The notes: generated by a model from the letters alone, not told the origin. Shown: positions 45,944 to 56,347, counted from the stretch's first letter. The stretch: DNA of 64,000 nucleotides from an uncultured Muribaculaceae bacterium (GCA_910587475.1 CAJUMR010000003.1:44942-108941); one strand, 5' to 3'. Numbers and translations: made by a program.

Positions 45944-47635
45944 ATGACAGTCAAGAATTTTATAGTGTTGACACTTGCGTTTTCAGCGTTGAGTGTCTCA
46001 GCCCGGGGACGATGGACTATCGCCGGAGTCAATTACGACGTAGATACCCTTTATCATGCAACTGTCGGACCCGGCACTACGGAAACCGAACTGTGCATAT
46101 CGTCGGAAGATGGTGGAAAGACCAATAAGCTGTTCTACACGGAGACAGATCTGAGCAACCCATATGTCGAGATGAGGGCTGCCAAAGCTGGCAATCACAT
46201 GCGCATGCTTGAGACAGTGCCAGACATTGCCAGACGCATGACGAAGCCGGGAGAACGTTATTTTGCAGGAGTGAATGCCGACTTTTTCAATATGGGAGAG
46301 CCGTATAATTCCATCGGGATGTGTGTTGCCGACGGTTTTTTGACCAACTATAATTCGGATGGCGCAGATATCGATCCTTATTACATTGTATTTGACGGTA
46401 ACGGAGTGCCGACATTTGCGCGCCACATCAATAATGAGTGGTTTGGGAATTTATATTTTCCTACAGGCGACGTGAGTGCCTTCCATCTCAATACTGAGCG
46501 CTATGAGGATGATATGCTGATATACACTCCACAATGGCAGTTCTATAATCCTTACGAGCAAAAAATGTATGAGGTAGGGCATACCGGCACTAATCGATAC
46601 GGTGTTGAGGTCAAGGTGCGTCCTGTCGGTGATAATGTGATGTATGGTAATGATCTGAAGCTCGAAGTTGTCGAAGATCCAGTATCCGGAGTCGGCAACA
46701 TGTCAATTCCTTCCGATGGCTATGTACTGTCAGCTCATGGAACATCGCGGCAATATCTGTCGTCATTGAGCAAGGGCGATGTGGTAGTGGCGTCTATAGG
46801 CTTTCAAGCCGATGGTAAAGCTACTTCCGCCAAGGAAGTGCTTGGTGGATTCCCGCGGCTTCTGAATAACTACAGTATTGAGCGCACGCCTTCATATCCC
46901 GAGCATCTGTCTAATCCTGAGCCCCGCACGGCTGTCGGCTGCACAGTCGATCGCAACCGCTTGGTGATGCTCGTCGTTGACGGCCGAAATGCAGGAGGTT
47001 CTGATGGAGTTACCCAGTCTGAACTTGCAGGCATAATGCGGAACTTAGGCTGTTCGGATGCTATGAATTTTGATGGAGGAGGATCTTCGACGATGTACAT
47101 TGACGGTATCGAGGTGAAGAATATTCCTTCGAGTTCGAGTCTCGATGTTCGTCCCGAGGGAGAACCGCGCACAGTGGTCAATGCCTTATTTGCAGTTGCA
47201 ACTGCTCCTGTCGACAATGAAGTGACGTCGATAGAGATCAGGGAGAAACGTGTCGATCTTTCGGCGGGAGATTCTTACTATCCGGTCGTCTATGGTTATA
47301 ACCGCTATGGTGTGATGGTGTCGGCTGATCTGCGCGGGTGTACGTTCCATGTTCCGGCCGAGGTTGCGGCCGTCGACGGATCGACGGTCATTGCCGGAGA
47401 TGGAAAATATTCGTGTCTGTTGACAGCCGATTACAATGGATTGAGTTACTCAATACCTTTGAACGTCAATGGCGGTGGTCAGTTTGTTTCTGGAATCAAC
47501 GACACAGTAGCTGATCATGACGATCGCGAAGAAGAATTGTATCTTGTCAATGGCGTGAAAGTAAATTTTGCACCTGAAGGAACAGTGACAGTTGTTCGCC
47601 GGGGGACATCGGTTGAAAAGCGTATCAACCGTTGA
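45944..47635 (+). CDS. Secreted phosphodiester glycosidase (NAGPA/DUF2233) family protein
   Basis: 563 residues with a signal peptide (MTVKNFIVLTLAFSALSVSA). Two family blocks are clear: AGVNADFFNM (about residue 105) and the catalytic-loop MNFDGGGSSTMYIDG (about 377). It probably cleaves a sugar-phosphodiester bond on the cell surface or in the periplasm. A C-terminal beta-region and a final LYLVNGVKVNFAPEG...RR segment vaguely resemble a secretion-type C-terminal domain. The frame opens at 45857, but that would include the TAACTTTG promoter; the ATG at 45944 gives a clean signal peptide. Confidence 0.88.
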   Translation: MTVKNFIVLTLAFSALSVSARGRWTIAGVNYDVDTLYHATVGPGTTETELCISSEDGGKTNKLFYTETDLSNPYVEMRAAKAGNHMRMLETVPDIARRMTKPGERYFAGVNADFFNMGEPYNSIGMCVADGFLTNYNSDGADIDPYYIVFDGNGVPTFARHINNEWFGNLYFPTGDVSAFHLNTERYEDDMLIYTPQWQFYNPYEQKMYEVGHTGTNRYGVEVKVRPVGDNVMYGNDLKLEVVEDPVSGVGNMSIPSDGYVLSAHGTSRQYLSSLSKGDVVVASIGFQADGKATSAKEVLGGFPRLLNNYSIERTPSYPEHLSNPEPRTAVGCTVDRNRLVMLVVDGRNAGGSDGVTQSELAGIMRNLGCSDAMNFDGGGSSTMYIDGIEVKNIPSSSSLDVRPEGEPRTVVNALFAVATAPVDNEVTSIEIREKRVDLSAGDSYYPVVYGYNRYGVMVSADLRGCTFHVPAEVAAVDGSTVIAGDGKYSCLLTADYNGLSYSIPLNVNGGGQFVSGINDTVADHDDREEELYLVNGVKVNFAPEGTVTVVRRGTSVEKRINR

Positions 47636-47639
47636 CTTT

Positions 47640-47666
47640 AAGGCGTGGTTTATGAAACCTCGCCTT
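47640..47666. terminator. Bidirectional terminator between convergent genes
   Basis: AAGGCG (47640-47645) pairs with CGCCTT (47661-47666) and GGTTT with AAACC inside. It fills the 29-bp gap between two stop codons and serves both strands. Confidence 0.75.
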
Positions 47667-48501
47667 ATCTGACGAGATCGGTCAGACCGAAAAGGTTGAC
47701 CGCGTCGGGAGTCATGTATTCAACAAGTTCGTAAGGGTAGAACGCTACGTTGATGAAGCCTTGGGCGTATGAAGCCACTTCGTAAGGCTGATAGACAAAT
47801 ACTATCTCACCGGTTGAAGATAGATAGAAGTTGCTTCTGTCGGGCAGTGCGTTGATGTCGGTCGGGCCGAACAATATCGCTTTTTCTTCGGCTCGGCGGG
47901 CAATTGTCTCCGGTAATTTTGATAGACCATCAGATGTGAATAACTTGTCCAGTGTCAGCACACTTCCGTCTTCAACCAGGTAGTTGATATAGCGCTTGAT
48001 TGTCATGCCGTGGGCTGCATGTGGAATCATGCTCTCGCTTGTTATGCAGTAGACGAGCAGGCGTGGCGACAGGTTGACAACCGCTCCGCTTACATATTCA
48101 AATCCGTCAGCTTCGAGTATATCGCTGTGCTCATGACTTTCTTCGGGCGTGAAGCCTGACTCAGTGTTGACTTTCTTGAAGTAAGCATCGATTATAGCCA
48201 GATGGTCGACGCCGGTCGAGTCGAAAGCTGCTTGCATTATCGAGTCCTGCAGCTGGCTCAGGTCGAGGTTTCCGATTAACGTCGGCATGATCATTGACAC
48301 AGAGTCTACGAACACGAGGTCGCTGTCAGTTTCAAACACATCGGCCGATCCGGAAAGTCTGTAAGTTGAACCGTGCGATAATGTGGCGAAACTTATTGTT
48401 TTGTCGTCGTAAGAAGATTTGGCGGTGCATGAGTCAAGGGCTACTGTGCCGAATATGATGGTTGCAGCTATGGCAGCTGTCGATAGGCGGGTTGATTTCA
48501 T
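47665..48501 (-). CDS. DUF3298 (RsiV-like) lipoprotein
   Basis: 278 residues starting MKSTRLSTAAIAATIIFGTVALDSC; the Cys fits a lipobox, although Asp at -2 is unusual. The C-terminal half shows GMTIKRYINYLVEDGSVLTLDKLF, FYLSSTGEIVFVYQPYEVASYAQG and VAFYPYELVEYM, the DUF3298 pattern found in RsiV and many Bacteroidetes lipoproteins. It lacks a cytoplasmic anti-sigma domain, so it is not an RsiV-type regulator itself. Function unknown. The frame opens at 48570; the start at 48501 gives the signal peptide. Confidence 0.8.
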   Translation of the reverse strand: MKSTRLSTAAIAATIIFGTVALDSCTAKSSYDDKTISFATLSHGSTYRLSGSADVFETDSDLVFVDSVSMIMPTLIGNLDLSQLQDSIMQAAFDSTGVDHLAIIDAYFKKVNTESGFTPEESHEHSDILEADGFEYVSGAVVNLSPRLLVYCITSESMIPHAAHGMTIKRYINYLVEDGSVLTLDKLFTSDGLSKLPETIARRAEEKAILFGPTDINALPDRSNFYLSSTGEIVFVYQPYEVASYAQGFINVAFYPYELVEYMTPDAVNLFGLTDLVR

Positions 48502-48610
48502 TGATGACAAATTTAGAATGGTCGCTGAATGATTGGAATATATAACGTCGCCGCGATCAATCGTGTTCAATTAGGTCGCGGCGAGTATTACTTTAAATTA
48601 AGTGGCTATG

Positions 48611-49612
48611 TTATCTAAGTTTCAATTTTTGGCCAATGCGCAGTGTTGTTGTGGTTGTGATGCCGTTAAGCCGACAGAGCTTTGCGACAGTCGTGCCATT
48701 GCGTGAAGCGATTTTTCCGAGAGAATCACCCTTTTTGACATGGTAGACAGTTGAAGAAGCAGTGTTGTTCTTCGATGATTTGTCAGGAACATATGCTTTC
48801 GGAGGATTTTCGGCGCGATACTTGGCGGCGTATTCGGCGTTGGCCTGTGGCGAGAAGTTTCTCGGTTTCTGATAGGTCGATTTGTCGAATGTGTAGATAT
48901 CAGTGTGTGTAGTCTGATTGGCAAAGTCGAATATTGCGCATGGGTTTATGGCATAGCCCATGTAGCGGGTTTCGAAGTGGAGGTGCGGGCCTGTTGAGCG
49001 TCCGGTGTTGCCGCCGAGAGCGATAGGATCTCCGGCCTTCACATATTGATCAGGTTCCACAAGAAATTTCGACAGGTGGCCATAGACGGTTTCAAGGTCG
49101 TTGGTGTGGCGAACGACAACGTAGTAGCCGTAACCTCTGCGTTCAAATTTGGTGAGACGCACACGGCCGTCAAATGCCGCACGGATGGTGTCGCCGATGT
49201 TTACTTTAAGGTCGACTCCTTTGTGCATGCGACGGAAACGGCGACGATATCCATATGGCGAAGTGATGTAGCCGGGGTGGGGCATTGCATAATGCGAGAC
49301 GTCGATCGGCGCTGTCTGCGGTACGACGACGTTGGCATAGCAGTTGACATATTGGCTGTCCCAGCCTTCTGTGTAGATGTCGAATTCAGGCTCTTCTTCT
49401 TCGCTGAAGATGCTTTCGAGATATTTTGTAGTGTTGTCGAGCTGAAGATTGGTGTTGCCCTGATTGGCAAGCAGATCGCCGTGCTGTTGCATATGTTGAC
49501 CCGGCAGTCTGATTGCTGTCGTCTCTTCAGCCGACGCAGTTATTAAGCCTGCAACCGCTACAAGGGCGGCTGCCAGTGTTGATTTTATTAGTTTGCTTTG
49601 AGAGAGAAACAT
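48611..49612 (-). CDS. Secreted M23 (LytM) endopeptidase with LysM domain
   Basis: 333 residues: signal peptide (IKSTLAAALVAVAGLITASA), an N-terminal region, an M23 domain with zinc motifs HKGVDLK (HxxxD) and HLHFE (HxH), then a C-terminal LysM (YHVKKGDSLGKIASRNG, LRIGQKLKLR) that binds peptidoglycan. It probably cuts or remodels cell-wall cross-links. The open frame extends to 49669 into ndk; the ATG at 49612 gives a proper signal peptide and avoids the overlap. It follows ndk by 34 bp. Confidence 0.92.
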   Translation of the reverse strand: MFLSQSKLIKSTLAAALVAVAGLITASAEETTAIRLPGQHMQQHGDLLANQGNTNLQLDNTTKYLESIFSEEEEPEFDIYTEGWDSQYVNCYANVVVPQTAPIDVSHYAMPHPGYITSPYGYRRRFRRMHKGVDLKVNIGDTIRAAFDGRVRLTKFERRGYGYYVVVRHTNDLETVYGHLSKFLVEPDQYVKAGDPIALGGNTGRSTGPHLHFETRYMGYAINPCAIFDFANQTTHTDIYTFDKSTYQKPRNFSPQANAEYAAKYRAENPPKAYVPDKSSKNNTASSTVYHVKKGDSLGKIASRNGTTVAKLCRLNGITTTTTLRIGQKLKLR

Positions 49613-49646
49613 TTTATGGTTCAACTTTTTTTCTGTGATTTGGTTT

Positions 49647-50111
49647 TCAATCCATTTCGTCAGGAGCATATGTGGCCGGCATCAGCAGTGGATTGTAGTC
49701 AAATATCTCTTCCGGACGGAAGAAACGGTTGATTTCGATCTTTGCGTTTTCGACAGAGTCTGAAGCATGCACGATGTTTTCCTGTCCGCTCATGCCGAAG
49801 TCTCCACGGATTGTGCCTGGAGCGGCTTTGCGGCAGTTGGTAGCTCCGGTCATGGCTCTTACAACTTCAACAGCATCTTTTCCACGCAGACACATTACGA
49901 TCACCGGGGTCGCCATCATCGAGTCGAGAATCCAAGGGAAGAAAGGACGGTCGACAAGGTGGGCGTAGTGCTCACGAAGTATCTTTTCATCGAGTTGCAT
50001 CATTTTGATGCCTGCGATGAATAGTCCTTTTTTCTGAAAGCGATCGATAACTTGACCGACAAGTCCACGTTGGATTGTGGAGGGCTTTAGGATGATAAAT
50101 GTCTGTTCCAT
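49647..50111 (-). CDS. ndk: Nucleoside diphosphate kinase
   Basis: 154 residues, normal length. It moves phosphate from ATP to nucleoside diphosphates through a phospho-histidine: ENIVHASDS contains the active His. TFIILKPSTIQRGLVG, RPFFPWILDSMMATPVIVMCLRG and GATNCRKAAPGTIRGDFG are family landmarks. The promoter is 33 bp upstream; the M23 gene follows and may be co-transcribed. Confidence 0.96.
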   Translation of the reverse strand: MEQTFIILKPSTIQRGLVGQVIDRFQKKGLFIAGIKMMQLDEKILREHYAHLVDRPFFPWILDSMMATPVIVMCLRGKDAVEVVRAMTGATNCRKAAPGTIRGDFGMSGQENIVHASDSVENAKIEINRFFRPEEIFDYNPLLMPATYAPDEMD

Positions 50112-50144
50112 TACTATATAATTATGTGGATTTCATGCTTTTCC

Positions 50145-50152
50145 CAAAGTTA
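50145..50152 (-). promoter_or_regulatory. -7 promoter element (TAACTTTG) for ndk
   Basis: TAnnTTTG match 33 bp upstream of the ndk ATG. Confidence 0.6.
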
Positions 50153-50279
50153 GCCATTTTTTTTGACTTATGTGGAATTTTTCACAGATAAAAAGTGTGA
50201 AATTATGTTGTGGTTGCAAAATATACCTGATCGTCAGTGATATAGCATTGGGGTGATGGTGCGGCAATGCGACGGTCGG

Positions 50280-52370
50280 TTATGATATTTTGCTCCAGTC
50301 CTGATTGCCTCGCGATGCGGCTGCAAGTTCACGGGCAAAGAGGTTGTTTTCGGGAGCAGAGAGTGTCGGGTCTGAGTCGAGCAGTTTTTCGGCGGCGTTT
50401 CTGGCGAGCTGTATTATCTGTCCGTCAGAGGCGAGGTTGGCGATGTGCAGGTCAAAAGGTATGCCGCTTTGCATGGTGCCTTCGATGTCACCGGGACCGC
50501 GCATCTGCATGTCGGCCTCAGCGATGATAAAACCATCGGATGTCTGGGTCATAAGTTCGAGACGCTTGCGGGTTGTGGCTGCGATTTTGTATTTCGACAT
50601 GAGTATGCAGTAGCTCTGGTCGGCGCCTCGTCCGACACGTCCGCGCAGCTGATGGAGCTGCGACAGTCCGAAGCGTTCGGCGTTTTCGATGATCATCACC
50701 GAAGCGTTAGGCACATTGACACCTACTTCAATTACAGTCGTCGCCACGAGTATGTCGGCCTGGTGTGAGGCAAATAAGCCCATCTGATAGTCTTTTTCGG
50801 CGGGTTTCATCCGTCCGTGGACAAAGGCGACCTTGTAATCTTTGAAGGTTTGCCGGACTATTTCGTAACCTTCCTGCAGGCTGCGGAGGTCGAGCTTTTC
50901 GTTCTCTTCGATCAATGGGTAGACGATGTAGATCTGCCGTCCGAGTCTAAGCTGGCCAAATACTGCGCGATAGACTTGTTGTCGCTGTTCGTCATACCTC
51001 AGGAGAGTCTCTACCGGTTTTCGGCCGGGAGGCAACTGATCGATTACCGACACGTCGAGATCACCATATACGGTCATGGCGAGTGTGCGAGGGATCGGCG
51101 TGGCTGTCATCACAAGCACATGGGGAGGAATGTCGTTTTTATTCCATAGTTTGGCGCGTTGCGCCACACCGAAACGGTGTTGCTCGTCGATGACCACCAT
51201 TCCGAGCTTCTTGAATTGCACTGTGTCTTCGATCACAGCATGAGTGCCTATGAGAATGGACAGAGAGCCGTCGGCGAGTCCTTCGTGGATCTCGCGGCGA
51301 TGGCGCGAGGGGGTTGAGCCTGTGAGCAGGTCGACTTTCAGCCCCAACGGCGCAACCATTGAGGAGATAGTCTCGAAATGCTGAGTGGCGAGTATCTCGG
51401 TCGGTGCCATCAGACATGTCTGCAGCCCGTTGTCGACGGCAAGCAGCATCGACATGAGGGCTACGAGGGTTTTGCCGCTGCCGACATCGCCTTGTACGAG
51501 ACGGTTCATCTGACGTCCGGTGTTGACGTCGGCGCGTATTTCTTTGATAACGCGTTTCTGCGCGTCGGTGAGGTCAAAAGGCAGACATTCGCGGTAGAAC
51601 CGGTTGAATATTTCTCCGACTCGTGTCAGGCGGTGGCCGAGCGATTGGCTTTTGCGTCGGTTGGCGCGCCTGAGCATGTCGGCCTGGATATAGATCAGTT
51701 CATCGAATTTCAGCCGTAGTTTTGCGAGTCTTAGCTGTTCGGGATCTGTCGGGTTGTGGATCTCATTGAGAGCCTGGCGAAGCGGCATCAGTCTGTTGTC
51801 GGCGATGACCGACCGCGGCAACGGGTCGGCAATGTTCGGCCTTGAGGCGAGAAGTGTGGAGATCCATGTGGCGAAGCTGCGCGACGATATGTTGGCGTTG
51901 CGCAGCCGTTCGGTTAGCGGATAGACGCCTCTGACCGGATGCATGGCTGCGACCGACGATGGAGTGTCGATCTCGGGATGGCTCATCTGTTTGATGCCCA
52001 TGTAGCTCGAAGGTTTGCCGAATAGGATGTATTCGACCCCGGTGTTCAGGCTGTCGCGTATGGCTTTGATACGGCGAAACCAGACGACTTCGAGAGTCGC
52101 CGATCCGTCGGAAAACAGACCGACAAGCCTCATCTTGGCCCCTTCGCCGATGGTGTTGAACGATACGAACCGTCCTCGTAGCTGGACATAGGGCATGTCG
52201 TCGCTGAGTTCGCGGATTGTATAGATTTTCGATCTGTCGAGATAGTGGGTCGGATAGTGGCGCACCAAATCGTAGCCTGACGTAATGCCAAGCTCTTTTT
52301 TGAGGAGTTCAGCCCTTTTGGGGCCGACGCCTTTGAGAAATTTTATATCGTAGGTGCGCAGATAATTCAT
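50280..52370 (-). CDS. recG: ATP-dependent DNA helicase RecG
   Basis: 696 residues. RecG reverses stalled forks and branch-migrates Holliday junctions. An N-terminal wedge/OB domain (about 1-200; LRGRFVSFNTIGEGAKMRLVGLF) precedes a SF2 helicase core: Walker A GDVGSGKT, DEQH in VVIDEQHRFG, TATPIPRTL and QLRGRVGRG, with a C-terminal TRG-type region. It overlaps ispD by one base (ATGA-type junction), the end of a tightly packed operon from pyrB or glyA. Confidence 0.97.
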   Translation of the reverse strand: MNYLRTYDIKFLKGVGPKRAELLKKELGITSGYDLVRHYPTHYLDRSKIYTIRELSDDMPYVQLRGRFVSFNTIGEGAKMRLVGLFSDGSATLEVVWFRRIKAIRDSLNTGVEYILFGKPSSYMGIKQMSHPEIDTPSSVAAMHPVRGVYPLTERLRNANISSRSFATWISTLLASRPNIADPLPRSVIADNRLMPLRQALNEIHNPTDPEQLRLAKLRLKFDELIYIQADMLRRANRRKSQSLGHRLTRVGEIFNRFYRECLPFDLTDAQKRVIKEIRADVNTGRQMNRLVQGDVGSGKTLVALMSMLLAVDNGLQTCLMAPTEILATQHFETISSMVAPLGLKVDLLTGSTPSRHRREIHEGLADGSLSILIGTHAVIEDTVQFKKLGMVVIDEQHRFGVAQRAKLWNKNDIPPHVLVMTATPIPRTLAMTVYGDLDVSVIDQLPPGRKPVETLLRYDEQRQQVYRAVFGQLRLGRQIYIVYPLIEENEKLDLRSLQEGYEIVRQTFKDYKVAFVHGRMKPAEKDYQMGLFASHQADILVATTVIEVGVNVPNASVMIIENAERFGLSQLHQLRGRVGRGADQSYCILMSKYKIAATTRKRLELMTQTSDGFIIAEADMQMRGPGDIEGTMQSGIPFDLHIANLASDGQIIQLARNAAEKLLDSDPTLSAPENNLFARELAAASRGNQDWSKIS

Positions 52371-53068
52371 CAGTCCGGAGCGTTGTCGTTGAGTTGCATC
52401 ATCAGTTGTGCGACAGCGATGTCCCCGGGATTGGTAATCTTGATGTTGGTTGTCGATCCGAGAGGCATGACGATGTTGGAGAAGCCGGCGGCTTCCATCA
52501 CTGATGCGTCATCGGTGAATGTGTCGCGGTAGGGCATAGTGTAGGCTTGCCTTAGACGGTCGGCCCGGAATGCTTGAGGTGTCTGTACGGCTCTGAGCGG
52601 TGAGCGATCGATGGCGTATGAACGACCGTCGTCAGTGATTGTGCGTATGGAGTCTGTGACGGGTATGGCCGGAATTGCCCCGTCGATGGTCTCGTCGGCG
52701 AGCATTGCTGCTGTCAGGCGGCTTATCATGGTCGGGCTTATTATCGGGCGGACGGCATCATGTACCATTATTATGCCGTTGCCTGATGTGTGTCCGATGG
52801 CATTGCGCACCGATTCCCATCGTGTTGCGCCACCGAATACGATTTCCGGTGATATGAAGGAGTGGGTGCGGCATAGATCATACCATAGCTTTTCCATGTC
52901 TTGACTGATGACGAGCACGATGTTGGCTTCCGGCAATGCTGCCCGCATGGCGTCGATAGTGTGCATCACCACCGGTCGGTCGCCGAGGATGCAAAATTGC
53001 TTGGGCAGCGGAGCTCCATAACGGAGACCGCTGCCCGCAGCAACTATTATAATGTCTACCGATGTCAT
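52370..53068 (-). CDS. ispD: 2-C-methyl-D-erythritol 4-phosphate cytidylyltransferase
   Basis: 232 residues. Couples CTP to MEP, the step after Dxr in isoprenoid synthesis. AAGSGLRYGAPLPKQF is the nucleotide-binding Gly-rich loop with catalytic Arg and Lys, and VHDAVRPI and TDDASVME are further active-site segments. It overlaps glyA and recG by one base each, indicating translational coupling. Confidence 0.96.
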   Translation of the reverse strand: MTSVDIIIVAAGSGLRYGAPLPKQFCILGDRPVVMHTIDAMRAALPEANIVLVISQDMEKLWYDLCRTHSFISPEIVFGGATRWESVRNAIGHTSGNGIIMVHDAVRPIISPTMISRLTAAMLADETIDGAIPAIPVTDSIRTITDDGRSYAIDRSPLRAVQTPQAFRADRLRQAYTMPYRDTFTDDASVMEAAGFSNIVMPLGSTTNIKITNPGDIAVAQLMMQLNDNAPD

Positions 53069-54348
53069 CAGTCGGCAAACATGGGGTAATCTGTCATCAT
53101 CGAGTTCACCTTTTCGCGAACAGAGTTGATCACAGCTGGGCTATCTGCGTTTGAAAGCACAGTGTCGATCATTTCGACGATTTCGCCCATGCTTTCGGTC
53201 TTGACTCCGCGTGTGGTGATGGCAGGAGTGCCGAGGCGGATGCCCGAAGTCTGGAAGGGTGAACGAGAGTCGAACGGAACCATGTTTTTGTTAGCGGTGA
53301 TGTCGGCTTCGACGAGTACTTTTTCCGCCACCTTGCCGGTGAGATCGGGGAATTTGGTGCGGAGATCAACGAGGATACAGTGGTTGTCGGTGCCACCGCT
53401 GACAATCTTATAGCCTTTGTCGATCAGGGCTGAGGCCATGGCTGCGGCGTTGGCTTTGACACGGGTCTGATAGTCTTTGAACTCGGGAGTCAGCGCTTCG
53501 CCGAAAGCGACTGCTTTAGCTGCGATGACATGTTCGAGCGGGCCGCCCTGAACGCCTGGGAACACGGCAGAGTCGATGAGCTGCGACATCTTGCGGATCT
53601 CGCCTTTGGGATTGGTCTTGCCCCAGGGGTTGTCGAAGTCTTTGCCGAGGAGAATAATGCCGCCACGCGGACCGCGGAGGGTCTTGTGGGTAGTCGATGT
53701 GACGATATGGGCGTATTTCAGAGGATTATCGAGGAGACCTGCGGCAATGAGGCCTGCGGGGTGAGCCATGTCGACCATGAGGATTGCACCGATTTCGTCG
53801 GCGATCTTACGCATGCGTGCATAGTCCCATTCGCGAGAGTAGGCGCTCGCACCGCCGACGATCAGTTTCGGGCGTTCGCGGAGGGCCACTTCTTCCATCT
53901 GATCGTAGTCGATAAGACCGTTGTCTTCGCGGACATTATATTCCAGCGCATTGAAAACGAGACCGGAGAAATTGACAGGGCTTCCGTGGCTGAGGTGCCC
54001 ACCGTGCGAGAGGTTGAGTCCGAGGAACTTGTCGCCGGGTTTCATGACAGTCATGAACACAGCCATGTTGGCTTGTGCGCCCGAGTGGGGCTGAACGTTG
54101 GCATACTCGGCTCCGAAGAGTTTTTTCACGCGGTCGATGGCAAGTTGCTCGGCTTCGTCGACTACCTGGCATCCGCCGTAGTAGCGGTGTCCGGGATAGC
54201 CTTCAGCATATTTGTTAGTGAGGCACGATCCCATGGCCTGCATCACCTGGTCGCTTACAAAGTTTTCTGATGCGATCAATTCGATGCCTTTTTTCTGGCG
54301 TTTGTGTTCGCGTTCGATGATGTCAAAGATTTGATTGTCTCTTTCCAT
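53068..54348 (-). CDS. glyA: Serine hydroxymethyltransferase
   Basis: 426 residues. PLP enzyme converting serine and tetrahydrofolate to glycine and methylene-THF. It shows [33 protein letters not shown] and the PLP-lysine segment [15 protein letters not shown]. Full length. It lies 42 bp after the flavin reductase gene and overlaps ispD. Confidence 0.97.
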   Translation of the reverse strand: MERDNQIFDIIEREHKRQKKGIELIASENFVSDQVMQAMGSCLTNKYAEGYPGHRYYGGCQVVDEAEQLAIDRVKKLFGAEYANVQPHSGAQANMAVFMTVMKPGDKFLGLNLSHGGHLSHGSPVNFSGLVFNALEYNVREDNGLIDYDQMEEVALRERPKLIVGGASAYSREWDYARMRKIADEIGAILMVDMAHPAGLIAAGLLDNPLKYAHIVTSTTHKTLRGPRGGIILLGKDFDNPWGKTNPKGEIRKMSQLIDSAVFPGVQGGPLEHVIAAKAVAFGEALTPEFKDYQTRVKANAAAMASALIDKGYKIVSGGTDNHCILVDLRTKFPDLTGKVAEKVLVEADITANKNMVPFDSRSPFQTSGIRLGTPAITTRGVKTESMGEIVEMIDTVLSNADSPAVINSVREKVNSMMTDYPMFAD

Positions 54349-54390
54349 TGCGCTTGTTTGTTATGTTTAGAAATTGTACGTTGGGTTGTT

Positions 54391-54957
54391 TCATTTCTTC
54401 TTTTTAACTGAGAAGCCGAAGCCTCCGATTTTTTCACCGAGAGGGTAATAGCCTCCGTGGGCGTAGGCTATGAGTCCTGACGCCGCGAGGTCGAACGCCC
54501 CTGTGTCAGGATCGATGTAACGGCTGTCGGCCATGACGTTGAGCACATCAGCTATGAACATGTCATGACTCCCGAGCGAGATGATCTCTCTGACTCGGCA
54601 TTCGATCGACAGTGGCGACTCGGCGATGGCGGGCGATGCGACTTTGACACCTCGCTCGGGTGTGAGTCCTGTTTGCGCCCACTTGTCGTAGTCGCGGCCT
54701 GATCTTACTCCGCACCAATCGGTGGCCTTGGCCATGGCGGCAGTTGTGAGGTTGAGCGTGAACTCCATGTTGCGTCTGATTATGGAGTGGGAGTAACGCT
54801 CGGGTCTTACTGATATGTAGAGCATCGGAGGATTGGTACATATGGTTCCGGTCCATGCGACTGTCAAGAGGTTCGACTCTCCGTCGTAGTCACCGCAGCT
54901 TACCAGCGCCGCGGGCAGAGGATAGACCATAGTACCGGGTTTCCAGCTTTGCTTCAT
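54391..54957 (-). CDS. Flavin reductase family (FMN-binding split-barrel) protein
   Basis: 188 residues starting MKQSWKPGTMVYPLPAALVSCG, a split-barrel flavin-binding domain: NLLTVAWTGTICTNPPMLYISVRPERYSH, NLTTAAMAKATDWCG and AYAHGGYYPLGEKIGGFGFS match the Bacteroidetes group of flavoredoxin-like proteins. The partner oxidoreductase is unknown. The frame opens at 55089, but that would overlap pyrI widely; the ATG at 54957 overlaps the pyrI stop by 4 bp (ATGA). Confidence 0.88.
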   Translation of the reverse strand: MKQSWKPGTMVYPLPAALVSCGDYDGESNLLTVAWTGTICTNPPMLYISVRPERYSHSIIRRNMEFTLNLTTAAMAKATDWCGVRSGRDYDKWAQTGLTPERGVKVASPAIAESPLSIECRVREIISLGSHDMFIADVLNVMADSRYIDPDTGAFDLAASGLIAYAHGGYYPLGEKIGGFGFSVKKKK

Positions 54958-55415
54958 AGGATCTGGGCGTCTTTGCCGGCTACGGCGTGGTTGCAGTAGT
55001 GGCAGCGTATGGTGACCGGATCGTTGTCGATGACTTCGAATTTCGTGGTCATCGGTTCGTTGTTGGAAATACACTTTGGGTTGCCGCATTTCACGATGCC
55101 GGTGAGAGTGGCAGGCAGTTTGACAGGGCGTTTGTCTACGACCTCAAAGTCGCGTATGGTGTTAACCACGGCGCACGGCGCGATCAAGGCGATGCGGTTG
55201 AGGACGGCTTCCGGAAACTCGGTGTCTGCGATTTTGATTATGCCTTTGGTGCCGAGTTTGCCGCTGTGAAGGTTATTGCCTATTGTGACGTGGCGGTTTG
55301 ATTTCTCAAGACCAAGAAGACGCACGGCTTGAAAGAGAGCCGACGAAGGAATGCGGTCTATGACGGTGCCGTTGCGAAGTGCTGCTACGGCCAGTTCTTT
55401 TTTGTTTGTGCTCAT
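54954..55415 (-). CDS. pyrI: Aspartate carbamoyltransferase regulatory subunit
   Basis: 153 residues. Binds nucleotides and controls PyrB allosterically. The N-terminal allosteric domain (RNGTVIDRIPSSALFQAVRLLGL) is followed by the zinc domain with CGNPKC and CHYC cysteine pairs. It lies 11 bp after pyrB and overlaps the flavin reductase gene by 4 bp. Confidence 0.97.
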   Translation of the reverse strand: MSTNKKELAVAALRNGTVIDRIPSSALFQAVRLLGLEKSNRHVTIGNNLHSGKLGTKGIIKIADTEFPEAVLNRIALIAPCAVVNTIRDFEVVDKRPVKLPATLTGIVKCGNPKCISNNEPMTTKFEVIDNDPVTIRCHYCNHAVAGKDAQIL

Positions 55416-55426
55416 TTCGTTGGCAT

Positions 55427-56347
55427 TTATTTTCGTGGATCTATACCGAGTGCGCGGGTTATTATGGCCTGACGGGCAAAGAGTCCGTTGCGGGCCTGGT
55501 CGAAATAGTAGGCCTTTGGATTGTCGTCGACGTCGCGGTCGATTTCGTTGACTCGTGGCAGAGGATGGAGTATTTTGAGCGTCGGCTTGGAGTTGTCGAG
55601 CATCGAGTTGTGGAGGGTATAAAGGTTTTTGACGCGTTCATATTCCATGATGTCAGTGAAGCGTTCGCGCTGCACGCGAGTCATGTAGATTATGTCGCTG
55701 GAGTTGATGACTTCTGGCGAGAAATCAGTTGACTCGGTGAAGCGTATGCCATGCGTGCGGCAGAATTCCTTGTACTCCTCGGGCATCTGCAGTTCTTTTG
55801 ATGCAATGAAGTTGAAAGTGGGGTTGAAGTATTGCATGGCCATCAGCAGAGAGTGGACAGTACGGCCATACTTGAGGTCCCCGACCATTGTGATCGTCAG
55901 ATTGTTGAGCGTGCCTTGAGTCTTGTAGATCGAGTAGAGATCGAGCATTGTCTGAGAGGGGTGCTGGTTGGCTCCGTCGCCGGCATTGATTACAGGGATG
56001 TCGGTTACTTCGGTTGCATAGCGGGCAGCACCTTCGAGATAGTGACGCATCACGATGAGGTCAACATAGTTGGCGACCATCTTGATGGTGTCTTTGAGAG
56101 TCTCGCCCTTGGAAGTGCTCGTAGAGTTGGCATCTGAAAAGCCGATGACACGTCCGCCAAGGCGGTTTACTGCGGTTTCGAAACTGAGACGGGTTCTTGT
56201 CGACGGTTCGAAGAACAATGTGGCGACAACTCGCCCGTCAAGGATTTTGCTGTTGGGATTTTCTTCGAAATAGCGCGCGCGGTCAAGCAAGTCGAGTATC
56301 TCGTCACGCGATATATCTGAAATTGAGACCAGACTATTAGAACTCAT
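55427..56347 (-). CDS. pyrB: Aspartate carbamoyltransferase catalytic subunit
   Basis: 306 residues. Second step of pyrimidine synthesis. [15 protein letters not shown] is the carbamoyl-phosphate loop, [12 protein letters not shown] and MTRVQRERF the aspartate-side residues, and [11 protein letters not shown] the C-terminal loop. First gene of a tight run pyrB-pyrI-flavin reductase-glyA-ispD-recG. Confidence 0.97.
   Translation of the reverse strand: MSSNSLVSISDISRDEILDLLDRARYFEENPNSKILDGRVVATLFFEPSTRTRLSFETAVNRLGGRVIGFSDANSTSTSKGETLKDTIKMVANYVDLIVMRHYLEGAARYATEVTDIPVINAGDGANQHPSQTMLDLYSIYKTQGTLNNLTITMVGDLKYGRTVHSLLMAMQYFNPTFNFIASKELQMPEEYKEFCRTHGIRFTESTDFSPEVINSSDIIYMTRVQRERFTDIMEYERVKNLYTLHNSMLDNSKPTLKILHPLPRVNEIDRDVDDNPKAYYFDQARNGLFARQAIITRALGIDPRK

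Noticed and set aside
47665..48501. RsiV-type anti-sigma factor
   Set aside because: It has the DUF3298 domain but no cytoplasmic sigma-binding domain or neighbouring sigma gene.
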